From: Papio anubis
Taxonomy: Eukaryota; Chordata; Mammalia; Primates; Cercopithecidae
Assembly (NCBI RefSeq): GCF_008728515.1
Contig: NC_044986.1
Coordinates: 113,014,313 to 113,078,312, forward strand
Length of the DNA: 64,000 nucleotides
Direction: 5' to 3'
Part shown: in pieces, positions 44,812 to 57,439 of the stretch
Layout: each line of letters opens with the position of its first letter
Numbering within the stretch: position 1 is the first letter of the stretch
Program-made: the position numbers and the translations under genes
Notes under the pieces: model-generated
Seen by the model: only the letters and a program-made list of their open reading frames with translations
Database searches by the model: none
What the model was told of the DNA's origin: nothing

Positions 44812-46014
44812 GGGTCCAACAGGACTGAGTGAATTACCCCTCCCTTCTTTCCTTCCTTTGATATTTTTTGAATACGATCAACTGTAGCCCTCGAGGAGCT
44901 CAAAATCTGAAGGAGGGTAGAGAGTAAAACATCTAACCAGATGAATTGCAAGAGGATGATAGAAATAAAACCATGGATGTGCACATGGTACAGTGGTAAT
45001 CTGGATGAGAACTTCATTTACTCAGCAGAGGTCGAGGTTAAGGGCATCTTGTGAGGGAAGGCTTGGAGGTCACACCTGGCCTGGGGCTTAAAGGAGGAAG
45101 GTGATAAATTGCTGGGCTCCCAAAATGACTGGAATCTCAGGCAGAGAACACTGAATGTGCAGTATCACCAAGTCATAAAATAGCCACATGCACCTGGAGA
45201 ATTTGGATTCATTCACTAATGCCAAAGGATGAAGTTCAAAATGGGGCAAGGAGGAGGAAGGTGCCACTGGAAAGTAAGAGGTGAACTCGGCTATGAAGAC
45301 ACCTCATGGGCTAGTCTGAGAGTTATTCTAGATGATGGGATGCCATCAAAACATTTCAAGCTTGAGAGAAATATATTCTGGGTTCTATTTGTAACTAGTT
45401 CTCTCAGTCTACCTGAGGATATTCATTTACACCTCATTTAAACATGATTTCTTTGTTGGGTTCAATACAGGGTCCATGATCGTAAAATATTATTTTTGAG
45501 TTTGGGGATTGTCCTAATTCATTCTATCATCAACTTATAATGATTCATTGAGCTAATATTTATTGAGGGCCTACTTTGTACCGGGAACTATCCTAAGAAC
45601 TGAGGGTGGAGCAGTGAACAAACAAAATCTTCTCCCTGCTGAGCTCGCATTCTGTCTGGTGCCTGCTAGATAATATGTTTGTGGTCTGGGGAGAACCACA
45701 GAACCTGTTTCTTGGTCTCACCTGATTTAGGCACAATCGGTTTGGCTATGTTCTCTAGGTGGCCACAAGAAGTCATTTCTATTCTGCACCTTCATTTCCT
45801 TATCTGTCCAAAAGGTATACTCGTGGCCATCTTTGATGAAGATACCAGAAGGTTGAACCAGACATGGTACAGATACGGACTGAGTTTCTTGGAAGGTGAA
45901 TGCACAAGAGACACAAAAAGAGGAGTTCTCACAAGAACAACAGCTATCCCTCTCCACTGTATATGAAATCAGTGACTTCCCGACGCTTGGGCTGTAGCAC
46001 ACACAAAGAACAAC
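44812..46014. other. 1.2 kb unique sequence with an L2 fragment, no gene seen
   Basis: 45550-45655 ('ctaatatttattgagggcctactttgtaccgggaactatcc', 'gagcagtgaacaaac') is an antisense L2 3' end. The rest is unremarkable. Confidence 0.5.
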
Positions 46015-46306
46015 TTTTTTTTTTTTTTTTAGATGAAGTCTCATTCTGTCGCCCAGGCTGGAGTATTGTGGTGCGATCTTGGCTCACTGCAATCCCTGCC
46101 TCCTGGGTTCAAGTGATTCTCCTGCCTCACCCTCCCGAGTAACTGGGACTACAGGCGTGTGTCACCACATCCAGCTAATTTTTTGTATGTAAATTAGAGA
46201 CAGGGTTTCACCATATTAGCCAGGATGGTCTCTATCTCCTGATCTCGTGATCTCGTGATCCACCTGCCTCAGCCTCCCAAAGTACTGGGATTACAGGCAT
46301 GAGCCG
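46015..46306 (-). mobile_element. Alu, antisense, 5'-truncated
   Basis: Poly-T then 'agatgaagtctcattctgtcgccc' to 'caggcatgagccgca', lacking the last ~15 bp. Contains a triplicated 'atctcgtg' motif at 46241-46259. Confidence 0.93.
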
Positions 46307-46481
46307 CAGAGTGTCACAAAATTGCATAAATGATGCCTGATACTTCCTATCCACCCTGCCTTATTTACAAATGCTGGTAGAGACCTCCTGGATGGATTTC
46401 ACAGCCCACTGCTACTGGATCATGCTCTGTAGATCAGGAGCCATTGCATTAGGTCAAACATTCCTTAAATGGGTTTTAAAC

Positions 46482-46710
46482 TTTTTTTTTGAGACGGTTT
46501 CACTTTGTCACCCAGGCTGGAGTGCAGTGGTGCAATCACAGCTCTCTCTAGCCTTGGCCTACTGCTTCAGCCTCCCGAGTACCTGGGACTACAGGTACAC
46601 ACCACCACGCCTGGCTAATTGAAAAAAATTATTTTTGTAGAGATGAGAGTCTATGTTGCCCAAGTGTTCCTTCCAAAGTGCTTGAATGACATGAGCCACT
46701 GTGCCTGGCC
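46482..46710 (-). mobile_element. Alu, antisense, internally shortened
   Basis: 'ttttttttgagacggtttcactttgtcaccc' to 'gccactgtgcctggcc' in only 229 bp, with a deletion in the right part. Confidence 0.9.
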
Positions 46711-49227
46711 TAACCTTCTTTTTATTTCTCACAGTGCTCACTGAATACTTGCTGGTTGATTGCCTCAGCTCCTGCTTGGCCTTTTCTAACCCAAGCTACT
46801 GTGCACAGAGTGAGCCAGAGATAGCTCAACCTTGGTGTTATCAAGGAAGACTAGTCAGACATACCCTACGGCAACTCAGCCCCCTTCAAGGTGACCCAGG
46901 CTGATCTGTCATGATTACTCCAGTTGGGCATTAAATGGAGTCAGATGTGGTGGGGGAGCAGCCACCCTCCAAGTCCCCCATACCTTCCTCACAGAGTCTG
47001 TCAGTGCTGAATATGTGATTGTGTCACGACTCCTTTCCCTAGAGAAGCCCACAGGTCTGAGCTTGTGTGGTATGTGGGTGCTTCTAAGGGTTTCTGACAT
47101 GGGCGAGGAGGCAGCAACTTTAGAAATGTTTGCCTTTGCCCTCTCTGTTCTAATGGTATACAGGAGATGAAGTCGAAGTCCAGGATAAGGATAAAAAAAT
47201 AACCAAGTGCAAGGTTTTTGGGGTCACCAACCCCAACATATGAAAGCATTTCGTGTTGTTTCAGTAGAGAACAATTTGCCTCGTTTTGCTCTTTGCATCT
47301 GAACTGAGCTCAGTCTCACTGGCTAGAATCTGATGGGGCGGTGGATGAATTCTTTTCTTCAGATTCTTGCTTTTTTATCCCAGCGGGTGGTGCCTGTATT
47401 TTCAATTGAAACAAACACCTGGGAAGAGCATCCTGGTGACCATTGAGGTTGAATCTCTTTCTCTTAAAACTGCTTTCTGGAGGGTGCTTTGGAGAGTTTT
47501 CTGTTAGCTTGAACTCTTATACCTGAGGCCTTATTGGTCTTATGTAGTTATTCATGCATTCAATAATTATTAACCTCCAGCTGGCAGAGGAAGGCCTTGG
47601 GTTAGTCAGGGCACAGATAACAGCTTCTATAGGAGATGGGACAAGAAAAGGATCCATGTGGTCTGGATTGGGCAAGGAAAGCTTTTAGAAGGAGATGGGG
47701 TTGGCCCCTATGTCTTAGAGAAAGTATCAGAAAAGAAAACAGTAGATGTAGGAAAGGGAAGGGGAGGTTGGGGCCATGGCCAGAGTGAAGGCATGGAGAA
47801 GAGACAGCAGAGATGAGCACAGGAGGTGATGAGGGGCTTGGATGTGACAGGTGGCCCCAACTAGGAGAGAACACAGGTGTGTGTACCCAAAGTAGCACAC
47901 AGATATGGATACCACATAGCTTCTAATCTGTTCTCCCTGCTGCTTTGAGGTATGTATCTCTGGGTCTACACGGTCACCAAATATACATTAGATGAGATGA
48001 CCTCAGCCTAATTTCACCACCTAATTTCTTGACAGTCTCTGCACCCATTACCATTTGCTTCCTTAGAAGTCATGATTGCACTTTGCTCTGGGCAGACAAC
48101 CCAGATATACTGGTATTAAGACTGGAATAGTCTTTTGCTTCAGGATCTGATAGGATCTCCTGAAAAGAGCCAGGCCAGGCTATTACTTACATTGATTTAG
48201 GCAAGTGAGGCTGTGATTATAAATTGTTTCTCGGTAAGCAAGCAAGGCAGTCATATATCTTGTTGGGGAAAGTAGTGTGTATTCTTTAGGATTCAGTTCA
48301 GCTTCAGTATTGGAAAACCCAAATAATACTGGCTCAGGTAGATGTTTATTTCTCTTGTGTGAAGTCCAGGCTGGAACGGAACTCCACAGTGTCAGATCCC
48401 TCCATCTGGTTGCTCCACTGAGCATAGCCTCCGTGGCTAAGTTCAATTCCTGGTCCAAGATGGCAGCTCCAGCCATCATGTCTGCATGCCAGCCAGCAGG
48501 AAGGAAAACAGAGTAAGAGAAGGACACGCCTTTTCCCTTTATGAAGCACTTCACTGAAGCTGTGCCCACCACTTCTGCTTATATCCCATAGCCGAAACTT
48601 ACCCATGTGGCCACACCTGGTTCAAGGCAGGCTGGGATATGTGGCCTTTATTCCGGGCAGCCATGTGCCCAGTTATAGAGTTCTCTTAGCGGCTGTTTAC
48701 TAATGAGGAAACAAGGGGAACACTGGCAGTGGTGTCTGGCTCTTCTGCTATTTAGCTAACCAGCAGTCTTTGCTCCCAGGAGCCCCCAAAATTTTGATGT
48801 TGCAGTTCTTTCATGGCCCAGTCACTGAGGACATTATGTAGGTATCCCCATAATGTCATGAGATAAAAGAATTGCCTTAAAAATGAGGACTTAAATTTTG
48901 ACCCCTTTTGGTCTTCAGTTGGTCACCAAATTTAGTGCTTTTAGTAATTTAAGGTGTTGGACCAGGAGTCTAAAGAAGGGCAAACTCTATTTGACAGTGA
49001 CTCTCACATTAGAGTTGAAGAAAGAGATCAATTTTCTCAACTCTAGGAAAAGTCCCAAAGGTAGAGAAAACATATGGGGTTCTGGAGCTAAAGGTTGCTC
49101 CTCCCCTGTGTGTGTGCACATTGTCTGCCTGCATTTAGCCACATCAAATTCTTCACCATGACATCACACATGCCTGAGAAAGGCCCTGGTCTCCTCCATA
49201 TCCTAAGAGTCAGTTTAGTATATGGGC
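46711..49227. other. 2.5 kb unique sequence, no gene seen
   Basis: Alu-free. Open frames of 80-129 codons (47602-47898 and 48183-48572 on the minus strand) have no splice signals, start context or recognisable domain. Confidence 0.4.
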
Positions 49228-49877
49228 TGTATTAGTCTGTTCTCATGCTGCTAATAAAGACATACCTAAGACTGGGTCATTTATAAAGGAAAGAGGTTTA
49301 ATGGACTCACAGTTCCACGTGCCTGGAGAGGCTTCACAATTACGGTGGAAGACGAAGGAAGAGCAAAGGCACGTCTTTTTTTTTTTTTTTTTTGAGACGG
49401 AGTCTCGCTCTGTAGCCCAGGCTGGAGTGCAGTGGCCGGATCTCAGCTCACTGCAAGCTCCGCCTCCCGGGTTCATGCCATTCTCCGGCCTCAGCCTCCC
49501 GAGTAGCTGGGACTACAGGCGCCCGCCATCTCGCCCGGCTATTTTTTGTATTTCTTAGTAGAGACGGGGTTTCACTGTGTTCGCCAGGATGGTCTCGATC
49601 TCCTGACCTCGTGATCCGCCCATCTCGGCCTCCCAAAGTGCTGGGATTACAGGCTTGAGCCACCGCGCCCGGCCAGGCACGTCTTATGTGGCGGCAGGCA
49701 AGAGAGCATGTGCAGGGGAACTGCCCTTTATAAAACCATCAGATCTCGTGGGACTTACTATAACGAGAACAGCATGGAAAAAACCTGACACCATGATTCA
49801 ATTACCTCCCACAACACATGGGGATTATTACAATTCAAGGTGAGATTTGGGTGGGGACACAGAGTCGAACTGTATCA
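49228..49877 (-). mobile_element. MaLR solo LTR (MST/THE1-type), antisense, split by an Alu
   Basis: 'tgtattagtctgttctcatgctgc', 'aagaggtttaatggactcacag' before the Alu; 'gcggcaggcaagagagcatgtgc', 'ataacgagaacagcatgg', 'gatttgggtggggacacagag', 'actgtatca' after it. About 350 bp of LTR plus about 300 bp of Alu. Confidence 0.93.
49378..49674 (-). mobile_element. Young Alu of Old World monkey type (AluYRa-like), antisense
   Basis: Near-consensus AluY. Read on the minus strand it has 'gctcaagcctg', 'cgagatgggcgg', 'aaatagccgggcgagatgg' and 'gctgagatccggccactgc'. Perfect 11-bp target duplication aggcacgtctt at 49367-49377 and 49675-49685. Confidence 0.93.
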
Positions 49878-50430
49878 CGGACCAAGAGCTGGGCTCTGGA
49901 GTCAGGCTGCATGTGTTTACAGATTGGATCTTCCAATTTCACTTAACAGGTGAGACATCTTGGGTCTGTCTTCTGAGCCTGTTTCCCCCATCTATGAGCT
50001 GGGGGACGATGCTAATAAGAGCAGACACAGCACAGGATTGTCAGGAAGCTGTGCTTAGCACAATGCCTGACCCCTTGGTAAGGACTGTAAAGGAAGAAAA
50101 TCTGTTAACTCATCTCTTCATACAAGAGGTACTTAATTATCAACGTATGAGTTACTGCTAAGCCCAACTCTTAGCAATGTATTCTACTCAGTCAGGTGCT
50201 GAGTATCTCCTGTTTGTCCAGCTCCTGTTGCCTGGCACAAAATAATTAGAAGATCTAGATTCCTGTCTACAGGGAGTATATAATCTACTTGAAAATATAA
50301 AACACCATGGGTAAGATAGGGTGGCCTGTAGCTGAGGTGATAAAGTCGGTATCAGTGCCTCATGTATTCTTAGCACCCAACACTCTGGCACATGGTGGAA
50401 GCTCATGAAATACTTGTTGTAGAGAAGTGA
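49878..50430. other. Unique sequence with possible L2 fragment
   Basis: 50205-50290 ('ctcctgttgcctggcacaaaataatt', 'ctacagggagtatataatc') is weakly L2-like. No gene seen. Confidence 0.4.
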
Positions 50431-50431
50431 A

Positions 50432-50718
50432 CAGGCCAGGTGTCATGACCCACACCTGTAATCTCAGCACTTTGGGAGGCCAAGGCAGGCAGATCACTGG
50501 AGGTCAGGAGTTCAAGACCAGCCTGGCCAACATGGTGAAACCATGTCTCTACTGAAAATACAAAAATTAACCAGGCATGGTGGCGGGCACCTGTAATCTC
50601 AGCTACTTGGGAGGCTGAGGCAGGAGAATCACTTGAACCTGGGAGGCAGAGGTTGCAGTGAGCCAAGATCATGCCGCCGCACTCCAGCCTGGGCTACCAA
50701 GCGAGACCCTGTCTCAAA
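50432..50718 (+). mobile_element. Alu, full length, sense
   Basis: 'ggccaggtgtcatgacccacacc' to 'gagaccctgtctcaaaaag'. Short tail. 'aagtgaaca' and 'aagtgagca' flank it. Confidence 0.94.
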
Positions 50719-53187
50719 AAGTGAGCAAAAGATGAGAATGGGAATGTTACATTGCTTTGAAGCTACATCAGGCACTCCAAAAACTAAGGAGACAGAGCTG
50801 TGGGTGGCAGAATTTTTGGCTGACCGAAAATAAACTGTGGAGATAGAAAAAAACAAAAAACCAGCAATAAGACAGCTTTTCTGTTTCTGTTTGGTTTTCT
50901 ATTTCTTCTTGGCTTCCATCCTCCCTTATGCTAGTGGTGGAGGGGGCTGAATGTAGTGACAGGATCTTTAGGAAAGTATAATTTTGAGGTAGTACAGGAT
51001 GAGATGATACAAATTGATCCATCCCCAAATAAGGTAATAATTCCCAAATAGGGGGGAAAATGCATGTTGATTAAAAAATGCATGTTGATTAAAGGAGGGA
51101 AAAGGCAGAAGACAGAATGAAAGAATACCTTTTCCTGCTACAATAGCAAATGGAGTTTTTGAGTCTTGGGGCATGGTGAAATATAATACCTGTGAAAAAC
51201 TATAGAGAAATTAAATTTAACAGAATGTGAGCAAAGAACAATTCATGAATTGGGCACCACTCAGAAACAGAAGAGGTTCAGAGAGCTCTGCTTAGTAGTG
51301 TGAACCACAAGCTGCTATAGGCTGAACAGGAAGCAAAGTAGAGAAATGACCTGATTAGCCACAGTTGGGCATTTGTCTTATTGGGCATGATTGGATCAGT
51401 TGGCTGGCTGTGATTTGCTGAGACCTGGCTATTTGTCACCAAAAAAAAAAAAATACTCCTAAGTTAGTTTTCAGTTTGTTTACATACTAAGTTAAGGTAC
51501 AGTTTGTTATGTAGAAACTCACAGTACAGAGACAGCCTCAAGTGAATGGCCTCTGCTAGTTGAACAATTTCCCCCTTTTGGTCAGCCTCTCGAGACTGAC
51601 ACTGATGCTACCTTAGACACTGATGCTATTCCCTGTCACTATCATAGTGGACTTGTTTGGTTTCAGTATGGAATTCACAAGCTATGACATCAAGTGAGTT
51701 GAATGACTTGTTATGTTCCCTTTGTGGTTTTGCTGCTATAAATGGAGTGAGGCCATTTGGGGCAGAATGGGTGGCTGCATTTAAGACTCTTGAGAGAATA
51801 CAGTGCCCTGGAGATACTACTATGATGACTTATCAGGAGGATAGTACTAACAGACTGAAATATGCTCCTTAACCAATGTACCCATGAACCAAACCAATTA
51901 GAACCAACCAAACCAAAGAATTAGCCAGAAGAATCTACTTGTTTAAACCAAGTTGCCTGTTTGTTATCTAAGTGCAGCAGAAGGCGACAGCTATCACACA
52001 CACACTGCCCCCCATTCAGCCAACAGATAGTCAAAGGCAACCTTGTTATCTTAAATAACGAACATAGTTACAGAACAACCTTAGTTCTTTTTACTAGAAA
52101 GGATTCCATTTTCTTAACTGAAGGGCAAAGACAACATGAAGCACAGGAGACTATCTTGATAAAACAGTCTTTATTTCCTAGACCAATTACTTAATAAGAT
52201 AGGGCAAAAGGTTTTTCTTTATCTTTTAAGAGCAGACCAGAACTCCAAGAAAACCTTGCTGTTTTAACACAGAGGACCACCTTCTAGTTTTGTATCAGCA
52301 TACTTTTGATATTCATGTTAGAATTTAAAAACAACTTAATTCCTTTCAAATATTAGCAAATATTAGGAACTTGATCACACATATAATTCCTTTCCCATGA
52401 TTCTACTCTTACAAACGTCCTACAATTTTCTTATATCCATTCAGGGTTTTTTTTCCCCTATACTTTTTTCTCACTGTGGAACAATGTCAAAAATTACTCT
52501 CTTTTTGCCTTTAACAAAACACATTCTCATACCTCATAGATTTTCTTTAAAAAAATGCATCTTACCCTTCTTTGTATGCTTGCATATACAGTTGTTTCCC
52601 TCATTATTTCTGGTAATTTTAGTTATATACTAATTAGAATTCTTATCCTAAGTCACCTTAATTTCCAGTGAAAGGAAGCAAGCAGTTGTGAACCCTGTTA
52701 CACCAGCTGTCTGTAGATTGACAAATTTGTGAATCATAATTTCTAGAAGCATGCGCTTCCTCATAGAATAATTTTTTTCATTGTGACACAGAACATGTTT
52801 ACTAACAGATTCAGCTATCTTTAGTCTCTAATAAAAAGCTGTAGGGGAGGAAAACTTGTAGCTCTATCCTTATTAGAATTTTTGGCTAGGCCTGAGAATG
52901 AAATAGTCGTTTGTACACATTTTCCTCAGCCTCAACGTCCATCCTTGGTAAGAATATTAAAACCTTCTAGTATAAGGAAGACCCCTTTCATGTGGGAATA
53001 TTTTTCCTACATCTATTTAATTCATTGTTTTTAACAGTTATACTTGGATTGCTCATGAAAATGAGACATTAAATATGTCACCTTTATTTTTCTTGCTAAC
53101 AAATTTTGTACTACAGAGGTAATATGAGCTTATTTTACTAGTAAACATAGGTAGGAAAAGTTATGTGTCTGTATTATATTTCTAAAC
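50719..53187. other. 2.5 kb AT-rich, Alu-free sequence, no gene seen
   Basis: Includes an 18-bp tandem duplicate at 51061-51093 (tgcatgttgattaaa twice). Text near 51480-51620 ('ctgctagttgaacaatttccccc', 'ggtcagcctctcgagactgac') recalls non-coding parts of an endogenous retrovirus in antisense. A 71-codon frame at 51657-51872 is unassigned. Confidence 0.35.
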
Positions 53188-53960
53188 CAGAAAGTATCTG
53201 AGACAGATTTCAATCCATTTAGGGGTTTATTTTGCCAAAGTTAAGAACCATGGCCTGTGATATGGCCCCAGGAAGTCCTGAGAACATGTGCCCAAAGTGG
53301 GTGGTTTACAGTTTGGTTTATACATTTTAGGAGACAGACATTGCAGTCAAAGACATAAATCAATACATGAAATGAATACATTGATTTGGCCCAGGAAGGC
53401 AGGACATTTCAAAGCAGGGGCTTCCAGGTCAGAGGGAGATTCAAAAATTTCCTGATTGGCAGTTGGTTGAAAGAGTTAAGCTCTGCCTAAAGAATTGAAT
53501 TCAGCGTTAAAAAATGCTTGTGTTTAGAGAAGGGGGTTGTGGAAGCCAAGGTTCTTGTCATGTAGGTGAAGCCTCCAGGTAGCAGGCGTCAGAGAGAATA
53601 GATGGTGAATGTCTTATTGGACCCTAAAGGTATCAGACTCTAGTAAGGGAAGGAGATTCTCTATAGAACACAAGTTTCCCCCGTAAGAGAGCTTTGTAGG
53701 GCCATTTTGGAATATGTCAAATAAATATATTTTGGGGTAAAATAATTTCCTCTAGGGCCTGTTATCTGTCATGTGGTACTATACTGGAGTCACTTTGTAG
53801 CAGTAAGATAACAAAGAATCTGCTTTGTCAGTCTTAAGATCTCTGTTTTAATGTTAACACTGGTCAGTTGTATGTAAACTCTTGAGGGAAGAGGGTGAAA
53901 TCCCTCCCTTCCCATTGAAGCAGCACCATTGTCTAGGGTAAATACCCAAGATTCGTCTTC
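53188..53960 (-). mobile_element. Probable endogenous retroviral LTR, antisense, family uncertain
   Basis: 'tctgagacagatttcaatccatttaggggtttattttgcc' followed by 'agttaagaaccatggcctgtg' is typical antisense LTR text with an AATAAA complement. The right end near 53950 is unclear. Non-coding. Confidence 0.55.
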
Positions 53961-54004
53961 TCATGCCAAGGAAATCAAGGATGTGGACACATAAGAAATG
54001 AGCT

Positions 54005-54500
54005 TAAGAGTGGAGGTTTAATAGAGAGAAAGAGAAAAACTCTCTTCCTGCAGAGAGAGAGGGTCTTCTGGTCTGTGGCGAAGTGCACAGGGTTTTATAG
54101 ACAAGCTTGGGGAGATGGTGTCTGATTTACACAGGGCCCAGAAGATTGGTCGGACCAGGTGTGCCGTTTACATAGTACAGGAAGAGGCTGGCCATCCCAC
54201 GCTAACCTGTTATTATGCAGATGGGGTCTCTACCTGGCCGGCGCCACGTTGCCTGCTTCATTACTCTACATGTGGTTGACAGAGAAGACAAAAGGGAAGC
54301 TAGGGCATCCATGTTGAACATGCCTCACCCCCAGGTAGCCTCTTCCTATCGGCACAGCTGCTGGCATTTACCCGTGCAAGCTTCCAGCTTGCTTTTCCAT
54401 GTCTGCAGCTTCATTTTTCAGGCTGTTCTTTGTTAGAAAATAAATGATTTTGGGGCTGCTTTTTATTAAAAGGGAAACTTTGCCAAGGACTCTTACCCTC
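54005..54500 (-). mobile_element. Probable second LTR, antisense, family uncertain
   Basis: 'gtggaggtttaatagagagaaagag', 'gggttttatagacaagcttgggg' and 'ggcatccatgttgaacatgcc' look like an antisense LTR with polyadenylation/R-region text first. Ends not resolved. Confidence 0.45.
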
Positions 54501-55365
54501 ACCAACTGCCTCAATTTCTTTTTAGCTCCTGTATCAGTACCAGATACAAAACCCACAAAATTTACTACTTTACAGAATAGCTGAATTCTAATTATGTTTC
54601 TGGCAGATGGAAGAAGTTAAGATTACTTGCTCTGGTAGCAAAGCTCTTTACTAATATTTGTGGAAAAGACAAGAATTTTCATTTGCCCAAATGTCTTTCT
54701 TCTGATGAGTCATCTCCTTTAAATTTCCATTTCAAAGGGCTACCTATAAGGTTCTAGAGAAAACAAGATAGAAAATGGACATCTCAAAGGCATAGAGCAT
54801 AGACTTCTGGCTTAATTAATTACTATCATTTACCTAAACAAAGAAAGGTATAGGTAAAGGCCCATTTAAGAAGATGGTCAGGAAAACCACCTTCAACAAA
54901 AGTAAGGCTTTTGAAGTAGATGATTCAATGCCATCTCCCTTCTTTAGTTACTTAGTCCTCCTCCTATTCCTGGTGCAGAGAGGAAGGCATCCGTACAAAT
55001 GGAGATCTCCTTCCTTAATAGATGGAATTTTCTATTACAAAGGGGTCTGAAAATAACCAGCTAGAAATAATCCTTATGCCAAAGAGGCATATTTTGGAGA
55101 CTAACTTGGCTAGATCAGTGGTTTCCCAACCCAGTTTGTTTTTATACTAAGTTATGTAGGAACTCAACCTCAGACTCATGGGCTCCTGTAATTTAGTATG
55201 TCTTAGCTTCCCTTCAGCGTCTGGTGCAGTCATCTTAATCTTTTCTAGGTCACAGACTCCTTGGAGAGTCTGCTGATGAATGCAGACTCCCAGATAAATG
55301 CACTAATATACATGCAACATTTGTATTCAGTGCCAAGATGTGCACATAGCCCTCCGAAGCCCACA
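54501..55365. other. Unique sequence, no gene seen
   Basis: AT-rich. Nothing recognised. Confidence 0.4.
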
Positions 55366-55882
55366 TGTTACCAGAAAGGGGTCCTGATCCAGACCCCAAG
55401 AGAGGGTTCTTAGATCTTCTGCAAGAAAGAATTCAAGGCAAGGCCATGGAGTAAAGTGAAAGAAAGTAAAGCAATAAAAGAATGGCTACTTCATTGGCAG
55501 AGCATCCCTAGGGACAGCTGGTTGCCCATTTCTATGGTTACTTCTTGATAATTAATATGCTAAACAAGGGGTGGATTACTTATGCCTCCCCTTTTTAGAC
55601 TATATACGGTAACTTCCTGATGTGGCCTTGGCATTTGTAAACTGTCATGGCGCTGGTGGGAGTGTAGCAGTGAGGACCACCAGAGGTCACTCACATCGCC
55701 ATGTTGGTTTTGGCCAGCTTCTTTACCGCAAAAGTCTTTATGACATGTATTTTGGGCTGACCTATCTCATCCTGTGACTCAGAATGCTTGAACTGTCTGG
55801 GAATGCAACCCAGTAGGTCTCAGCCTTATTTTACCCAGCCTCTACACAAAATGGAGTCACTCTGGTTCATACACGTCTGACA
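55366..55882 (-). mobile_element. Solo LTR of an endogenous retrovirus (ERV1-type), antisense, near complete
   Basis: Clean ends TGTTACCAG... and ...CGTCTGACA. The interior contains 'aagaaagaattcaaggcaaggcc', 'ggttgcccatttctatggttac', 'aactgtcatggcgctggtgg' and 'cagaggtcactcacatcgcc'. 517 bp, no internal viral genes beside it, so it is a solo LTR left by recombination. Family name not certain. Confidence 0.8.
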
Positions 55883-57180
55883 CACCCACAGAATAGCACA
55901 AGTTCAAAGATCAGCAATTCCTACTCAGGGATCTAAATTCCGTGCCTCCCTTTCCTGTCCCTGGACAGTGCTGGGTAAACCTTGTCAAGTTCACAGATCC
56001 CCTTCGCAGCATCTTGTCAGGCTCTTCCCTGTTGATCAGTTTTCTTCTGCAGAACTTGGAACACCGAGGGTTAGGTGATAGGCTCTTTCTCACTTAATTC
56101 TGCCTCATTTAAATTTATGTGCAGAAGGCAAGGGAGAGGGGTAAATTGCCCACCTCTTATGTACAATTGACTTATTACTTAGCTGCTTCCGTACCACCAG
56201 TATAGGAAGTAAATATGATTATTCTGGAAGGTAAGGCTCTACAAGGTTGTGATTGGACAGTCATGGAACTAATTAGTGGTTAAGATTCAAACTTGGGTAT
56301 CTGACCCCAGATCCTATGTTATTTCTACTATACTTCAGACCTCCCTGATTTTATTCCTTTGACTAGGGAACCACCCTAACCCTTAAAGTGACTTCTGCAG
56401 ACATCTAAGCTCATCCATTACTAATATAATTCTCAAGAGGCCATAGACTTTGAGGTTCTTGCTGATCTTTTCATTGTATTCTCTTGTGCACCAGTAATAT
56501 ACACTTGAAATGCAGCCACCATGCCCACATTGCACTTCCCAACTATAAAATCACATTCCCAGGAGAAACAGTAAACTGGGGTTTGGTTCAGGAAAAAAAA
56601 AACACACACACACACACACAATTATTTCCATGATTCTTTCTCCAGATGCCTTATTTTTCTTTTTTGGGTTGTTGCTTCTGTAACTGAAATAGTCTGATAT
56701 ATTTTAAGCTGTTTTCTTTTCTATGTAAAAACATCCACCAATGGGGTTCTGCACTTTGTCAGAGAAAAAAAACAGTATGTTTTTTAGACATTTAGGTCAG
56801 ATATGTTAACACAGAAGTTGAATTAGAATGGGTTAAGGTCCTAGAATGGGCATTTAATCCTATTCCCACACCTAACAATCTTGAAATTCGGAACATTCTT
56901 AGAATTAGCCAAGTGAATTAGCAAAATGGTTGAAATTTTTGTTAAATCATTGGCTGTAAGCAGAGGGTTTTGCTGTTGTTGTTGTTGTTACTCTTACTCT
57001 TGAACTGATTGACCAGGCCTTGATTTCATCACCCTTTTAGGTAATTACTATGATTTGATCAGAATCTGTCGTGTCAGGCAATAATTTTTCTACATAATCC
57101 CCATGTGAGGTTGGCCTTCCCAGGATATCTCATCTGAACAGAATTGATCCACTCTTACCATTTGTTAAATACTACTAACA
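55883..57180. other. 1.3 kb unique sequence, no gene seen
   Basis: Contains a (CA)10 microsatellite at 56602-56620 after an A run, and (GTT)5 near 56975. No coding signal. Confidence 0.4.
56602..56620. repeat. (CA)n microsatellite
   Basis: About ten CA units following nine A bases; likely length-polymorphic. Confidence 0.95.
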
Positions 57181-57181
57181 A

Positions 57182-57439
57182 TTTTTTTTTTTTTTTTTTT
57201 TTTTTTTTGAGACAGCATCTAGCTTTGTCACCCAGACCGGAGTGCAGTGGCATGATCATCCCACCTCAGCCTCCCAAGTAGCTGGGACTACAGGTGCATG
57301 CCACTATGCCTAATTTTTGTATTTTCAGTAGAGATGGGGTTGCACCATGTTGCCCAGGATGGTCTCAAACTCTGGAGATCTGTCTGCCTTGTCTTCCCAA
57401 AGTGCTGGGATTACAGGCGCGAGCCACTGCACCCAGCCT
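57182..57439 (-). mobile_element. Alu, antisense, with a 27-base poly-T
   Basis: Long T run, 'gagacagcatctagctttgtcaccc' to 'gcacccagcc'; part of the right arm is missing ('catgatcatcccacctcag'). 'tactaacaatt' and 'tactaacattt' flank it. Confidence 0.94.
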
